In this document: piece after piece, positions 27,674 to 37,721 of the stretch
Layout: each line of letters begins with the position of its first letter
How positions within the stretch are numbered: the first letter of the stretch is position 1
NCBI RefSeq assembly: GCF_030064165.1
Contig: NZ_CP125947.1
Location: 4,278,001-4,342,000, forward strand
Origin: Comamonas resistens
Lineage (GTDB): Bacteria > Pseudomonadota > Gammaproteobacteria > Burkholderiales > Burkholderiaceae_C
DNA: 64,000 nt
Reading direction: 5' to 3'
Program-made: the position numbers and the translations under genes
The notes under the pieces: generated by a model
Told to the model about the DNA's origin: nothing
Database searches by the model: none
Seen by the model: the letters and a program-made list of their open reading frames with translations, nothing else

Positions 27674-27772
27674 CCCCCTGAGCGGCTGCGCCGCTTCCCC
27701 CTCTCTCTACGGGAGGGGGACGACAGCCTCGCTGCGGGGCGGCGCGGCCGGCCCAGGCCCTTGCTTGCTGTC
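27674..27772 (+). repeat. 3'-end repeat family 1, copy 2 (after modC)
   Basis: Begins at the base after the modC stop. Helix 1 is AGCGGC-TGC-GCCGCT, hairpin 2 is CCCCCTC..GAGGGGG and the closing pair is GACAGC / GCTGTC. It is longer than the others, with about 15 extra GC-rich bases in the core. Confidence 0.85.
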
Positions 27773-27863
27773 CCTCGCTTGGAGTGCGCCGGTTTTTGAC
27801 TGGGTATCCGCCGGTTTTAGCCGCGCTGGCACTTTGGATTGGACAGATCACTATCATCAGCCC

Positions 27864-28730
27864 ATGACCGAATCCGCCTGCCCCCTGCCCGCAACCGAAG
27901 CTCTGGCAGCCCTGCAAAGACATGCCGTGACGTTCCACAACGCCGGGCAGGTGCATGCCCAGCAGCGCGTGCTGGCGGCCGAAGTGCCGATTGCGCTGGT
28001 CTTCAACGGCATCTCGCACGCGGTGATGATGGGCTCGCCCGGCGATGTGCAGGACTTTGCGCTGGGCTTTGCGCTGACCGAAGGCATTATCGACAGCGCA
28101 GCCGATTGCTATGGCATCGAATTCCGTCCCGTGGCAGCCGCTGCTGCGGGCTTGCCGGACGGCATGGACGGCATTGAGGTGCAGCTGGAGATTGCCTCGC
28201 GCTGCTTTGCGCGGCTCAAGGACAAGCGCCGCAGCATGACGGGGCGCACGGGCTGCGGTGTCTGCGGTGTGGAAAGCTTTGCCGCGCTGGATCTGAGCTT
28301 CGACGCCCTGCCCGCGCATGACTGGGTGCACCGCGTGGATGCGAGCACCGTGCTCAAGGCCATTGGCGCCCTGCCGCCGCACCAGATTCTGAACGCCGAA
28401 GCCGGCGCCATCCACGCCGCAGGCTGGGCCACGCTGGATGGCGAGATCACCGATGTGCTCGAAGACGTGGGCCGCCATAACGCGCTGGACAAGCTCATCG
28501 GCCGGCTGGCGCGCACCGGGCGCCTGGACCAGCCGGGCTTTGTGCTGCTGTCCAGCCGCGGCAGCCACGAGCTGGTGCGCAAATGCGCCAAGGTCGGCAT
28601 CGCGGCCCTGGCCACGATTTCCGCGCCCACGGCCATGGGCGTGCGCATGGCCGAACTTACGGGCCTGCGCTTCTGGGGCCTGTGCCGCCCACCCAAGGCC
28701 GTGCTGTATGCGACCGGCGGCAAAGCCTGA
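27864..28730 (+). CDS. fdhD: Formate dehydrogenase sulfurtransferase FdhD
   Basis: Transfers sulfur from the cysteine desulfurase to the molybdenum cofactor before insertion into formate dehydrogenase. About 288 residues. The redox/sulfur-carrying motif is GRTGCGVCGVE (C-x2-C). EVPIALVFNGISHAVMMGSPGDVQDFALGFALTEGII is the N-terminal block and EDVGRHNALDKLIG the cofactor-binding block. The open frame runs upstream through the repeat, but the ATG at 27864 gives the family start. It follows modC, linking molybdate uptake to a molybdoenzyme. No formate dehydrogenase gene is in the window. Confidence 0.94.
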   Translation: MTESACPLPATEALAALQRHAVTFHNAGQVHAQQRVLAAEVPIALVFNGISHAVMMGSPGDVQDFALGFALTEGIIDSAADCYGIEFRPVAAAAAGLPDGMDGIEVQLEIASRCFARLKDKRRSMTGRTGCGVCGVESFAALDLSFDALPAHDWVHRVDASTVLKAIGALPPHQILNAEAGAIHAAGWATLDGEITDVLEDVGRHNALDKLIGRLARTGRLDQPGFVLLSSRGSHELVRKCAKVGIAALATISAPTAMGVRMAELTGLRFWGLCRPPKAVLYATGGKA

Positions 28731-28815
28731 GCAAGTCACGCCGCTGACGGCAAGCGACTAAAATCGCGGCTCTCTGGACTTCTTCCAGACCTGAAACAGC
28801 CCCTGGATATACACC

Positions 28816-29220
28816 ATGAACCGCTGCACCACCTCTGTCCTGGACCGCCGACTTTTTGGCTCGGCCCTGCTGGCTGCCGCCGCCAGCGCCAGCCTGCCGG
28901 CCCTGGCCCAGGGCTTGCCGTCCAACGAAACGCGCAACTTTCCGCCCACGGCGTTGTTTGGTGAACTCAGCATCACCAACTTCCCCGAAGTGGCCATCAA
29001 CGGCAGCCCCATCCGCACCACGCCGGGCTTTCGTCTGTTCAGCCAGGAACGCACCATTGTCTTTGCCAGCAACTACGCAGGCCAGAAGATGCTGGTCGGC
29101 TATGTGATCGAGCCCCAGACCCAGGGCCTGCACACGGCCTGGATTCTGACGCCCGCCGAGATCGAGAAATACAAGCCCATCCAGCCGCGCACCCTGCTGC
29201 AGCGCGTCTTCGGCAGCTAA
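28816..29220 (+). CDS. Secreted small protein of unknown function
   Basis: 134 residues. A Tat-like or Sec signal peptide (LDRRLFGSALLAAAASASLPALAQ) has a twin Arg at residues 11-12. The mature part contains SITNFPEVAINGSPIRTTPGFRLFSQERTIVFASNYAGQKMLVGYVIEPQTQG and looks like a compact beta-rich domain. I do not recognise a family with a known function. It stands between fdhD and miaB in the same direction, with its own spacing of about 85 bases from fdhD. Confidence 0.8.
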   Translation: MNRCTTSVLDRRLFGSALLAAAASASLPALAQGLPSNETRNFPPTALFGELSITNFPEVAINGSPIRTTPGFRLFSQERTIVFASNYAGQKMLVGYVIEPQTQGLHTAWILTPAEIEKYKPIQPRTLLQRVFGS

Positions 29221-29257
29221 GTTCTGCTGCTGATTCCGGCGGGGCTGACCGCTATTG

Positions 29258-29295
29258 ATTCCAGAGCTGTTTGCGCTTGACGTGCAAGCAGCTCA
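29258..29295 (+). repeat. Degenerate inverted repeat with AGCTGnTTGCGC half
   Basis: The sequence GAGCTGTTTGCGC is followed by TTGACG and then TGCAAGCAGCTC. The arms pair over most of their length. The half-site AGCTGCTTGCGC recurs in the perfect 20-bp repeat at 38362-38454. Confidence 0.55.
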
Positions 29296-29390
29296 AACCG
29301 TTTACATATTAAAACCAAGTAATGGCGCGCGCCAGCCGCTATGACTTTGCGCTTGCAAGCACTGCAAGCCTCACCCTACAAGAGCGCCCC

Positions 29391-30719
29391 ATGAGCAAGA
29401 AAGTCTTTATCAAAACCTTTGGCTGCCAGATGAACGAGTACGACTCGGACAAGATGGCCGATGTGCTGGGCGCGGCCCAGGGCTACGAGCCCACGCAGGA
29501 CGTGGAGGAAGCCGACCTGATCCTGTTCAACACCTGCTCGGTGCGCGAAAAGGCCCAGGAGAAAGTGTTCAGCGACCTGGGCCGCATCCGCCACCTCAAG
29601 GAAAAAGGCGTGCTCATCGGCGTGGGCGGCTGCGTGGCCAGCCAGGAAGGCGAGGAAATCATCAAGCGCGCACCGTTCGTGGACGTGGTCTTCGGCCCCC
29701 AGACACTGCACCGCCTGCCCGAGCTGCTCAACGCCCGCGCGGCCAAGGCCAAGCCCCAGGTCGATATCTCCTTCCCCGAGATCGAGAAATTCGACCACCT
29801 GCCGCCCGCACGCGTGGAAGGTGCCTCGGCCTTCGTCTCCATCATGGAAGGCTGCTCCAAGTACTGCAGCTACTGCGTGGTCCCCTATACGCGCGGCGAG
29901 GAAGTCAGCCGCCCGTTCGAGGACGTGCTGGTCGAGGTCGCGGGCCTGGCCGACCAGGGCGTGAAGGAAGTCACGCTGCTGGGCCAGAACGTGAACGCCT
30001 ACCTGGGCAAGATGGGCGACACCGCCGAGATGGCCGACTTCGCGCTGCTGCTCGAATATGTGGCCGAGATTCCCGGCATCGAGCGCATACGCTACACCAC
30101 CAGCCACCCCAACGAGTTCACGCCGCGATTGATCGAGGCCTACGCCAAGATCCCCAAGCTGGTCAGCCACCTGCACCTGCCCGTGCAGCACGGCTCGGAC
30201 AAGATCCTGATGGCCATGAAGCGTGGCTACACGGCCATGGAGTACAAGAGCACCATCCGCAAGCTGCGCGCCATCCGGCCCGAGCTGGCCATGAGCAGCG
30301 ACTTCATCGTGGGCTTCCCCGGCGAGACCGAGGAAGACTTCCAGAAGATGATGAAGCTCATTGCCGACGTGCGCTTCGACAACAGCTTCAGCTTCATCTT
30401 CAGCCCACGCCCCGGCACTCCTGCAGCCAATCTGCCCGACGACACGCCGCACGAGGTCAAGCTGCGCCGCCTGCAGGAGCTGCAGGCCGTGATCAACCAC
30501 AACATCAAGGAGATCAGCGAGGAGCGCGTGGGCACGGTGCAGCGCCTGCTGGTCGAGGGCGTCTCCAAGCGCGACGGCAGCGAGCTCATGGGCCGCACCG
30601 AGTGCAACCGCGTGGTGAACTTCCCCGGCAACCAGCGCCTGATCGGCCAGCTCATCGACGTGAAGATCACCGAGGCCAAGGCCTACACCTTGCGCGGTGA
30701 AGTGGTGACACAGGGCTGA
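29391..30719 (+). CDS. miaB: tRNA-2-methylthio-N6-dimethylallyladenosine synthase MiaB
   Basis: Radical-SAM methylthiotransferase that modifies A37 of tRNAs reading U-starting codons. About 442 residues. The N-terminal UPF0004 domain has three cluster Cys ([22 protein letters not shown] and [11 protein letters not shown]). The radical-SAM motif CxxxCxxC is [19 protein letters not shown]-terminal TRAM domain starts near residue 375. The ATG at 29391 replaces a 23-codon upstream extension. Confidence 0.96.
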   Translation: MSKKVFIKTFGCQMNEYDSDKMADVLGAAQGYEPTQDVEEADLILFNTCSVREKAQEKVFSDLGRIRHLKEKGVLIGVGGCVASQEGEEIIKRAPFVDVVFGPQTLHRLPELLNARAAKAKPQVDISFPEIEKFDHLPPARVEGASAFVSIMEGCSKYCSYCVVPYTRGEEVSRPFEDVLVEVAGLADQGVKEVTLLGQNVNAYLGKMGDTAEMADFALLLEYVAEIPGIERIRYTTSHPNEFTPRLIEAYAKIPKLVSHLHLPVQHGSDKILMAMKRGYTAMEYKSTIRKLRAIRPELAMSSDFIVGFPGETEEDFQKMMKLIADVRFDNSFSFIFSPRPGTPAANLPDDTPHEVKLRRLQELQAVINHNIKEISEERVGTVQRLLVEGVSKRDGSELMGRTECNRVVNFPGNQRLIGQLIDVKITEAKAYTLRGEVVTQG

Positions 30720-30792
30720 TACAGCCCGGGCCTGGCAGCAGCCCGCAAACCGGGCAGCTGTAGGCCAGTCATTTTCTTGCAAAGATCCAGGT

Positions 30793-31197
30793 TCAAGACT
30801 GTGGCGCGACTCCGTGCACGCGTGCAAAGGTCAGAATCACCTCGCGGATCAGCTTGCGCTGCGGGGGCGGCAGCTGCAAGAACGCATCAAAGGTCTCGCG
30901 CTCCAGATAGCCTATGTCCTGCTCCCAACGCTGGCGGTGCTGCTGCACCGAGTGGCGCACCGCCTCGCCATAGCGCAGCACCTCGGGCTCGATTTTCAGC
31001 ACATTGGCCAGCACCACGAGCTTGTCCTGCGCGGGAATCGCCTCTCCGCGCAGCCAGCGCGATACCGCCTGGAAAGTGACGGAACGGCCCCAGTAATGGG
31101 TATTGAACAGATTCAGCAACACACCGGGCCTGGGGTCCAGACCTGCGGCCACCATGGCCTGGCGCAGCCGCTGCGCGAACTCGAGCTTGTTATCCAT
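30793..31197 (-). CDS. XRE-like helix-turn-helix regulator
   Basis: 134 residues. EFAQRLRQAMVAAGLDPRPGVLLNLFNTHYWGRSVTFQAVSRWLRGEAIPAQDKLVVLANVLKIEPEVLRYG is a lambda-repressor-like fold with the recognition helix at VTFQAVSRWLRGE. The C-terminal part (LPPPQRKLIREVILTFARVHG) is helical. Target unknown; there is no phage context. It converges on miaB and is divergent from the PAS-GGDEF-EAL gene with an AT-rich gap of 177 bases. Confidence 0.82.
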   Translation of the reverse strand: MDNKLEFAQRLRQAMVAAGLDPRPGVLLNLFNTHYWGRSVTFQAVSRWLRGEAIPAQDKLVVLANVLKIEPEVLRYGEAVRHSVQQHRQRWEQDIGYLERETFDAFLQLPPPQRKLIREVILTFARVHGVAPQS

Positions 31198-31374
31198 GCC
31201 CGAACGCTAAATATTCAGATGACCTTTTATTAACTTTCTGTAATATTATTCATTGAATTGTTGATTTAATGATGAACGTAATGAAGGCTTGAGGAAAGAA
31301 TAAATCCAAGGGGAAGCGACAGCAAAAATGCCGGCTGAAATGCCGCCAAAAGAGGAAGATGGGAGGGACACATT

Positions 31375-33153
31375 ATGCGAAACACGCAAGCCGTGAGCAG
31401 TAACTGCAATAGCTCGCAAAAATGTGAGCTATCACTATTGCATCAACAGCTGATCGATGTGCGCCAGGAATTCGATGATCTGAGAACGGCATTGAACGCA
31501 CATGCCATCGTGGCCGTGACCGACGCACGCGGTGTCATCACCCAGGTCAACGAAAAGTTCTGCCAGATTTCCCAATATGCGCAGCATGAGCTGATCGGCC
31601 GCTCCCATCGCATCATCAATTCGGGGCAGCACTCCAGGGCGTTCTTCCTGAACCTGTGGAAAACCATTTCCTCGGGTGAAACCTGGCATGGCGAGATCTG
31701 CAACCGGGCCAAGGACGGTTCGCTGTACTGGGTACATACCACCATCGTGCCCTTCATCGGTGCCAATGGCAGGCCCGAGCAATACATCACCATCCGGACC
31801 GACATCACCCAGCGCAAGCAGGCCGAGCAACAGGCCAGCCATCTGGCGCTGCACGATGCGCTTACGGGACTGCCCAACCGGGTTTTGTTGACCGAGCGCC
31901 TGCAGCAAACCATGGCCGCCATCGGCCGAAACCGCCGCTTCGGGGCGCTCATGCTGCTGGACCTCGACAATTTCAAGGATATCAACGATCGGCTGGGCCA
32001 CAGCCTGGGCGACGAGCTGCTGCGCCAGGTCGCCCATAGGCTGCATCACTGCGTGTGCGCAAGCGATACCGTAGCGCGCGTGGGCGGCGATGAATTCGTC
32101 ATCCTGCTGAACGACCTGGATGCCGCCCCCGGCCAGGCCAGGGTCCGCGCCCACGCCATGGCCGAGCGGATTCAGCAAGCGCTGGCATCCGGCTTCGACC
32201 TCAGCGGCCAACAGGTGCGCACCTCCTCCAGCATCGGACTGCTGCTGATGGACGATGCCGGGCAGGAGCAAGAGGAGCTGATGAGGCTGGCCGACATGGC
32301 CCTCTACAAGGCCAAGGCCCGGGGCCGCAACAATGTCTACGCCTTCGATCCGCGGCTGCAGGCCGAGGTGCAGGATCGCGCCAGCCTGGCCAGCGACCTG
32401 CGCGAGGCCCTGTCGCACGAAGATACCGGCCTGCATCTGCTGTTCCAGCCCGTGGTCGACCTGTTGCTACGGCCGCAAGGCTGGGAGGCGCTGTTGCGCT
32501 GGCAGCACCCTACACGGGGCCGGCTGACCCCCAATGCCTTCATGGAGCTGGCAGAGCAGACTGGTCTGACTCTTCCCCTGGGGCAGTGGGTGCTGCAGGC
32601 CGCCTGCGCGCAACTGGCGCAATGGAGCCATGTTCCCGGCGCGGCGCACTGGAGTCTGGCTGTCAACGTCAGCACGCGGCAGTTCCAGAACCCTCTTTTC
32701 GTCTCCAGCGTGCGCGATGCCATAGCAAGCACAGGTGCCAACCCCCATCTGCTGCGCATTGAGCTGACGGAGAGCATGTTTCTCACCGATATCGAGAACA
32801 GCATCCTCAAGATGCAGGAGTTGCAGGCTCTGGGCGTGCGCTTTGCGCTGGATGATTTAGGCACCGGCTACTCGTCGCTGGCCTGTCTACAGCGACTGCC
32901 ACTGGATCCGCTCAAGGTAGACCACTCCTTTGTCCAGGGCCTGCCGGGCAACCCCGGCAATGCTGCCATCACAACCACCATCCTGGCCCTGGCGCGCACA
33001 ATGAATCTGAAGGTCGTTGCCGAAGGCGTGGAGAACACGGCCCAGCTGGGTTTTCTACGGCAGCAGGGCTGCGATGCCTTTCAGGGCCATCTGTTCGGCA
33101 AGCCCATGCCCGCACAAGAGGCGCAGAGGCATTTCATGCGGCAAAAGGCTTGA
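31375..33153 (+). CDS. PAS-GGDEF-EAL cyclic-di-GMP protein
   Basis: 592 residues, no transmembrane segment, so cytosolic. A PAS domain covers about residues 40-150 ([38 protein letters not shown], then [11 protein letters not shown]). The GGDEF domain has an intact active site ([11 protein letters not shown], about 236-246). The EAL domain has EALLRW (about 370), [23 protein letters not shown] and AEGVE, so the catalytic residues look complete. It may both make and break cyclic-di-GMP, or one domain may be regulatory. AGGGA lies upstream of the ATG. Confidence 0.93.
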   Translation: MRNTQAVSSNCNSSQKCELSLLHQQLIDVRQEFDDLRTALNAHAIVAVTDARGVITQVNEKFCQISQYAQHELIGRSHRIINSGQHSRAFFLNLWKTISSGETWHGEICNRAKDGSLYWVHTTIVPFIGANGRPEQYITIRTDITQRKQAEQQASHLALHDALTGLPNRVLLTERLQQTMAAIGRNRRFGALMLLDLDNFKDINDRLGHSLGDELLRQVAHRLHHCVCASDTVARVGGDEFVILLNDLDAAPGQARVRAHAMAERIQQALASGFDLSGQQVRTSSSIGLLLMDDAGQEQEELMRLADMALYKAKARGRNNVYAFDPRLQAEVQDRASLASDLREALSHEDTGLHLLFQPVVDLLLRPQGWEALLRWQHPTRGRLTPNAFMELAEQTGLTLPLGQWVLQAACAQLAQWSHVPGAAHWSLAVNVSTRQFQNPLFVSSVRDAIASTGANPHLLRIELTESMFLTDIENSILKMQELQALGVRFALDDLGTGYSSLACLQRLPLDPLKVDHSFVQGLPGNPGNAAITTTILALARTMNLKVVAEGVENTAQLGFLRQQGCDAFQGHLFGKPMPAQEAQRHFMRQKA

Positions 33154-33163
33154 GCCGGAAGAA

Positions 33164-33200
33164 TTACCTGTTTTGATAGCAATTTTCGCTGTACAGGTAA
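33164..33200 (+). repeat. Inverted repeat after the GGDEF-EAL gene
   Basis: TTACCTGT and ACAGGTAA pair perfectly over eight bases around a 21-base loop containing TGATAGC. It begins 10 bases after the stop. No U run follows, so termination would be weak. Confidence 0.5.
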
Positions 33201-33416
33201 GCCTTGGGGTCTGATATCGCTTGAGGCAATGGCTTGAACCGCATGCCAGATTTACGGGCGAAGAGCGGGCCTTGGCCCGCCAGCAAACCGTTCCGTGCAG
33301 CCGCCCAACCCATCCGCAACCGCTTGCAAAAAACGCGGCCATCCGACAAACAGGCCCGTGCTGCCGCTAGGATGATGGTTTTTCCCAGGGCCACGCCCGC
33401 TTTCTGCCAAAAATCC

Positions 33417-35753
33417 ATGAACTCACCACGCGACGCCGCCGCGTTGCAGGGCGATGCTCTGCATGCTTTTCTGAACCAGGCCCACGAGCTGCTATCGGAC
33501 GACGACTCCAGCACCTCCATCGCCCATGCCGACCGCGTCGCCGCTGCTGTCGAGCTGATGAACCAGCAACAGTTTGCGCCCACCAGCGTGACCGAACTGG
33601 AACGTGTGCATGATTTCTGGCTGCTGCTGGACCAGCCAGCGACCGCCAACGCCTTCTTGCAAACCCACCGCCAGGCCGTGCTTCAGGCCGATCCCCACCA
33701 GTCTGCCGAGGCGGCGGCGCGCATCGCCCTCAGCGATATCCAGAGCCGCCTTGGCTTTGAGCCATCCTCGGCCGTGGCGCTGCTGCTGCCTGCCGCCCAG
33801 ACCCTGGCCGCTCTGCCCGAAGACGTTGATGCCGACGGCTACTGGCATGGCTGGCACTGGATGGCCGACAAGGCCCAGGCCTGGGAGATCGCCGCCCAGG
33901 GCGTGGATTTGCAGCGCGCCCAGGAACGCGCCAACTCCGACAACGAAGACCGCGCGGCCTATCTGGATGCCATGGCCTGCGTGCACAAGGCCGAGCTGGA
34001 CCAACGCCGTGGCGATAGCGGTGCAGCCACGCGCCAGGTGCAGGCCGCGATCGAAGCCCTGCGCAGCGCAGGTGCCGATCAAAGCGTGGACTTTGACCAG
34101 TGGATGGAGTTGGCCAACCGCGCGTTGCCCGTGGCCAGCGCCAGCCTGCCCGCGCTGCTGATGGCCTGCGAGCAGCAACTGGCGCGCACCGAGCAACCCG
34201 CTCCATCGCAAGCCGTGCAAATGCACCGCAAGGTGCGCATCGTGCGCCTGCAGGCCCAGGCCTGCGCCCAGGCCGGCCAGCTGGAAGCCGCCGTGCAACT
34301 GGCGGCCCAAGGCCACTTCGGCCTGACCGATGACGACGGGGATTCCTTTGGCGCCCAGCGCCTGGAATGGCTGGTGCAGGCCGGCCAGCTGGATGAGGCC
34401 GCTGCCGTGGCGCTGGAAAGCGTGCTGCATGCCCGCCCCGGATCGGCCGTGCGCGGCTACCAGCTGGCGCTGCAGCAGTTTGCCCCCGATGCCCCGCACG
34501 CCGACACCTGGGCGCTGATTCTGGCCATGGCCCAGGAAGACGAGGACATGCGCTACCTGCTGGCGCAGGAAACCATGCCACCCCAGCCTGCGGACTATTA
34601 CCTGGATCTGGTGCGTGCACGCGACCCGCACAACGACCTGGTGGCAATGATCGTGGGCCTGCGCCATGCTCGCAAGCGCCAGCTCGACAAGGCCTTGCCG
34701 CTGCTGGAGCAATCCGTGGGCCGCCACCCCGAATGGAGCAACAGCGACGCCCTGTCGCGCCTGTGGGCCGCGCGCTTTGCCGTGCTGCCACTGGAAGAAG
34801 CGCTGGCCCGCCCCTTCCCCGCTGCCCATGGCGGCCACTGGGGCTATGGCGCGGGCGTGGTACTCGACGATGAAGACGATCTGGCACCGCTGATGGGTGG
34901 CAAGAAGAAAGTCCCGTCCGACGAGGTGCGCGAGCCACTGGTGCTGCGCTATTACGAGGAGGCGCTGGCGCGCTTTGAGCATTTCTGGGCCACGGGCCAG
35001 GGCCGCTTCAAGGATGCCGATCTGCATGTGTACTCCATGCTGTGCAACAACCTGGGCATCAAATACCGTTTTCTGGACCGCTACGACGAATCCGAGACGC
35101 TGCACCGCAAGGGCCTGGCCAGCAGCCCGTTTTCCGAGCATCACGAAGGCCTGTGGTGGGCCGCCAATGGGCGCGGCGATGACGCAGGCATCGTGGCCGA
35201 GGCCGAGCAGCTGTGGCATTTTGCTGAGCAGCATGGCTTCAGCCGCCATGAACCGCCGCGATATTTCCCCACCGTGGCACTGGCGCTGTACAAGCTCGAC
35301 CGCGGCGATGAGATCAGCATCTGGCTGGAGCGCCTGGACAGCTGGTATGCCGAGCTTGACGAAGACGAGCAAAAGCAGGAGCGCCGCGACTACCTAGCGG
35401 CCATGATGTCGCTGCTGGACTTCTTCTCGGTCTTCCGCCCCGAGCAGGTGCTGCCGCGCCTGCGCGCCCACCAGGACGAAGTGCGTGCGCTGCAGGACAG
35501 CTACCCGCTGCGCCGCCTGGCCTGCGCGCTGGAAGCCTGGCCCGAGCTGCTGGAAGAATCCGTGGCCCTGCACCGCGAATCGGCTACCTACCTGGGCCAC
35601 CATTCCAAGAAGCGGTTCGCACTGGGCAATGACAACGAGGCAGAGGCCCAAATGTCGGCCGAGGGCCTGGCCTCGGCCGAGCGCAAGCTGGCCGAGCGCG
35701 ATCAGAATGCGGTCGCCGCATCGGGCCGCAAGCCATGGTGGAAATTCTGGTGA
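33417..35753 (+). CDS. Large TPR-like repeat protein, unknown function
   Basis: About 778 residues, no signal peptide or membrane segment. The sequence is Ala/Leu-rich helical throughout, with TPR-like pairs such as ACAQAGQLEAAVQLAAQGHF, LVQAGQLDEAAAVALESVLHARPGSA and LGIKYRFLDRYDESETLHRKGLASSP. It ends in the Trp-rich tail KPWWKFW. The open frame extends 61 codons upstream, but the ATG at 33417 begins the part with normal composition. It overlaps the next gene and so leads a three-gene operon. I do not know its function; a scaffold or partner-binding role is the most that can be inferred. Confidence 0.75.
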   Translation: MNSPRDAAALQGDALHAFLNQAHELLSDDDSSTSIAHADRVAAAVELMNQQQFAPTSVTELERVHDFWLLLDQPATANAFLQTHRQAVLQADPHQSAEAAARIALSDIQSRLGFEPSSAVALLLPAAQTLAALPEDVDADGYWHGWHWMADKAQAWEIAAQGVDLQRAQERANSDNEDRAAYLDAMACVHKAELDQRRGDSGAATRQVQAAIEALRSAGADQSVDFDQWMELANRALPVASASLPALLMACEQQLARTEQPAPSQAVQMHRKVRIVRLQAQACAQAGQLEAAVQLAAQGHFGLTDDDGDSFGAQRLEWLVQAGQLDEAAAVALESVLHARPGSAVRGYQLALQQFAPDAPHADTWALILAMAQEDEDMRYLLAQETMPPQPADYYLDLVRARDPHNDLVAMIVGLRHARKRQLDKALPLLEQSVGRHPEWSNSDALSRLWAARFAVLPLEEALARPFPAAHGGHWGYGAGVVLDDEDDLAPLMGGKKKVPSDEVREPLVLRYYEEALARFEHFWATGQGRFKDADLHVYSMLCNNLGIKYRFLDRYDESETLHRKGLASSPFSEHHEGLWWAANGRGDDAGIVAEAEQLWHFAEQHGFSRHEPPRYFPTVALALYKLDRGDEISIWLERLDSWYAELDEDEQKQERRDYLAAMMSLLDFFSVFRPEQVLPRLRAHQDEVRALQDSYPLRRLACALEAWPELLEESVALHRESATYLGHHSKKRFALGNDNEAEAQMSAEGLASAERKLAERDQNAVAASGRKPWWKFW

Positions 35754-36934
35754 GCGAGCGTCAACCAGCCGGCGCTGCCAGCGCCTACCAGGCGCGCGAC
35801 GTGGTCAATGCGCCGGCCATCAAGCAGGCCATCGCCTCGCGCAGCGCTGCGCGAGGCGATGCACCCGATGTTGCCGCTTGGCTGTCCAATCATTTCTACC
35901 GCCATGTGATCGGCAATCTGCAAGCCGAGCCCCCCGTGGTGCAGACCATTGCCGATGCCCATGAATTGCAGGAGCTGCTGGGCCGCCAGGAAGCCCCTGC
36001 CTGGGCACTGGAGCGCCTCCACAAGAAGGCCGGCGGCTTTGCCCTGCCCGATCTGTGGTGGATTGTTCCCGATGCCCCCGCCGTGCTGGCGCTGGAGAAC
36101 CGGCTGGTGGAGTTTCTCTCCACCCGCAAAGGCACCTCGCTGGAAGGCAAGCTGCAGCGCGTCAATGCGCCGCAGGCTCTGGCCCGCTGGACGCTGGAGC
36201 ATCTGTCCTTCGAGAAAAGGCAGAACAGCGGCCGCGTCGAACATTCCAGGGATGCCGTGCGCGGGCTGCTGCCCGGCCAGCAGGGCATCTTCTTCGAGTT
36301 CGAGAACAAGAGTGCCAATATGCGCCGCGAGATGGCCTATGAGAGCCAGATGATGGGCCACTGCGTGGGCCAGTTTGCCGACCGCAAGCAATTCAAGGGC
36401 GGCTATGGCGAGCACTATGCGAGCGGCCTGGAATCCGGCCAGATGCGGCTGTTCAGCTACCGTACCGGCTCGGCCCAGCCACGCATCACCGTCAATGCCT
36501 TTGTGCAGAAAGACGGTTCGCTGCAGATCGAGCAGATCAAGGGCAAGCAGAACCGCCCGCCTGTTGCCCGCTATGCGCCCGATGTGGTGGCCTTGCTCAA
36601 CCATCTGCCCCTGAATGAAGAGGTGCCCCAGGATGCCATCGCCATGGGCGTGCTGCGCCGCCCGTCCCATCTGCTGCAAGCCAATCCACAGCTGTCCCCC
36701 TGGTGCTCGGTGCAGGAGCTGACCAGCGATGCCGAACAGCTGTGGCTGATGCAGCAATACCCCGAATTGCTGGTGCACCTGGATCTGCAATCCCCGCTGA
36801 TGCAGTGGATGGTGGCGGCACGCAAGGACTCCGTGGACAACGAGGTGCTGGAACGCATGCCCAAGTCCGCTGCGCTGAAAACTGCGCTGCAACTGGCCAG
36901 AAAGCGCCCTGCCCGTAACGGGGGCCGGATATGA
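35735..36934 (+). CDS. PcfJ-like domain protein
   Basis: 399 residues from the ATG at 35735, which overlaps the upstream stop by 19 bases; a GTG at 35750 (GTGA overlap, with GGTGGA before it) is an equally good start. The key block is QMMGHCVGQFADRKQF, followed by YASGLESGQMRLFSYRTG, PRITVNAFVQKDGSLQIEQIKGKQNRPP and a short ending helix. This HCVG...QIKGKQN pattern resembles PcfJ-like proteins found on plasmids, phages and bacterial chromosomes, whose biochemistry is unknown. No signal peptide. The family call is by eye and moderate. Confidence 0.6.
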   Translation: MVEILVSERQPAGAASAYQARDVVNAPAIKQAIASRSAARGDAPDVAAWLSNHFYRHVIGNLQAEPPVVQTIADAHELQELLGRQEAPAWALERLHKKAGGFALPDLWWIVPDAPAVLALENRLVEFLSTRKGTSLEGKLQRVNAPQALARWTLEHLSFEKRQNSGRVEHSRDAVRGLLPGQQGIFFEFENKSANMRREMAYESQMMGHCVGQFADRKQFKGGYGEHYASGLESGQMRLFSYRTGSAQPRITVNAFVQKDGSLQIEQIKGKQNRPPVARYAPDVVALLNHLPLNEEVPQDAIAMGVLRRPSHLLQANPQLSPWCSVQELTSDAEQLWLMQQYPELLVHLDLQSPLMQWMVAARKDSVDNEVLERMPKSAALKTALQLARKRPARNGGRI

Positions 36935-37650
36935 GCGGCTGGATGTATCTGCTGATCACCGTCGCCGTGGTGTACTGGGTCTTTCGCGGTGGCTTCAGGC
37001 GCCTCAACGCCGCCAAGGCCCGTGGCGACATGATCAGCTACCAGGCCGGCAGCCCCGAACGCAACTGGGCGCTGGCCCTGGCCCACCCCACGGCCTATCA
37101 CGCCATGCAAGGCGGCTTTGCCTGCGACCTGGGCGGCGCGGACGAGGCCCTGGCCAAGCAACTGCGCCCCATGATCCTGCACCACCTGGGGCTGCGCACC
37201 GACCTTGGCGAGGAACAGGTGCGCCAGCAACTGCCGGGTGCCCTGCGCCAGCGCTGGTTCACGCTGGATCTGCAACGCCTGCAGCGCAGCGACGAGCCGC
37301 GCGCCGCCATGGCTTTTGCCTGTGCACGCGTCGCCTTTTTTGTGCGCTGCGCCCGGCTGCTGGACTGGATTGACGAAGCGGCGCAATGGCAGGTGCTGAT
37401 GCTCAACGCCCAGCGCGCCCAGCAATGCTTTGGCAGCTGGCTGGAGTTCGGCCAAGCCTATGCACAGGGCCGCGCGCAATGGGTGGCACAAGGCCGCAGC
37501 GATGTGCTGGGCAAGGTGGTGAGCACCGAAGAGGTTGCCACCTGGGTGACCGAAGAGCAGCACCCCTGGCATTGCATGGACTGGAAGCTGCCACTGGATG
37601 AGACAGAAGTCGAGCACACCAATTCAGCATCAGGCACGGCAGCAGCCTAA
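36931..37650 (+). CDS. DUF1266-like protein with N-terminal membrane helix
   Basis: 239 residues. One membrane helix at the start (WMYLLITVAVVYWVFRGGF), then a cytoplasmic domain. RAAMAFACARVAFFVRCARLLDWIDEAAQWQVLMLNAQRAQQCFGSWLEFGQAYAQGRAQW matches the DUF1266 pattern (aromatic helix, W of 'AW', then SWxEFGxxYxxGRxxW). E. coli members (YbeR, YbeU) sit beside Sel1-repeat and DnaJ-like genes, which parallels the repeat protein here. The start overlaps the PcfJ-like stop (ATGA). Function unknown. Confidence 0.7.
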   Translation: MSGWMYLLITVAVVYWVFRGGFRRLNAAKARGDMISYQAGSPERNWALALAHPTAYHAMQGGFACDLGGADEALAKQLRPMILHHLGLRTDLGEEQVRQQLPGALRQRWFTLDLQRLQRSDEPRAAMAFACARVAFFVRCARLLDWIDEAAQWQVLMLNAQRAQQCFGSWLEFGQAYAQGRAQWVAQGRSDVLGKVVSTEEVATWVTEEQHPWHCMDWKLPLDETEVEHTNSASGTAAA

Positions 37651-37680
37651 GAAAATCAGGCGCTAGCCACTATCAAAAAC

Positions 37681-37706
37681 AAAGGGACTGCATGCAGTCC
37701 CTTTTT
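37681..37706 (+). terminator. Bidirectional terminator after the three-gene operon
   Basis: AAAGGGACTGCATGCAGTCC with CTTTTT completes a perfect palindromic hairpin with A and T runs on both sides. It lies between the DUF1266-like gene and the convergent NlpC/P60 gene and can serve both. Confidence 0.92.
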
Positions 37707-37721
37707 CAATGTCGTTCTCGG

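Noticed and set aside
27639..27863. Upstream extension of fdhD through the repeat
   Set aside because: It would translate the end of modC and repeat copy 2; FdhD proteins begin near the ATG at 27864.
33492..35372. Minus-strand frame opposite the TPR-like gene
   Set aside because: Composition (His, Gln and Gly rich) is typical of an antisense shadow; no ribosome-binding site.
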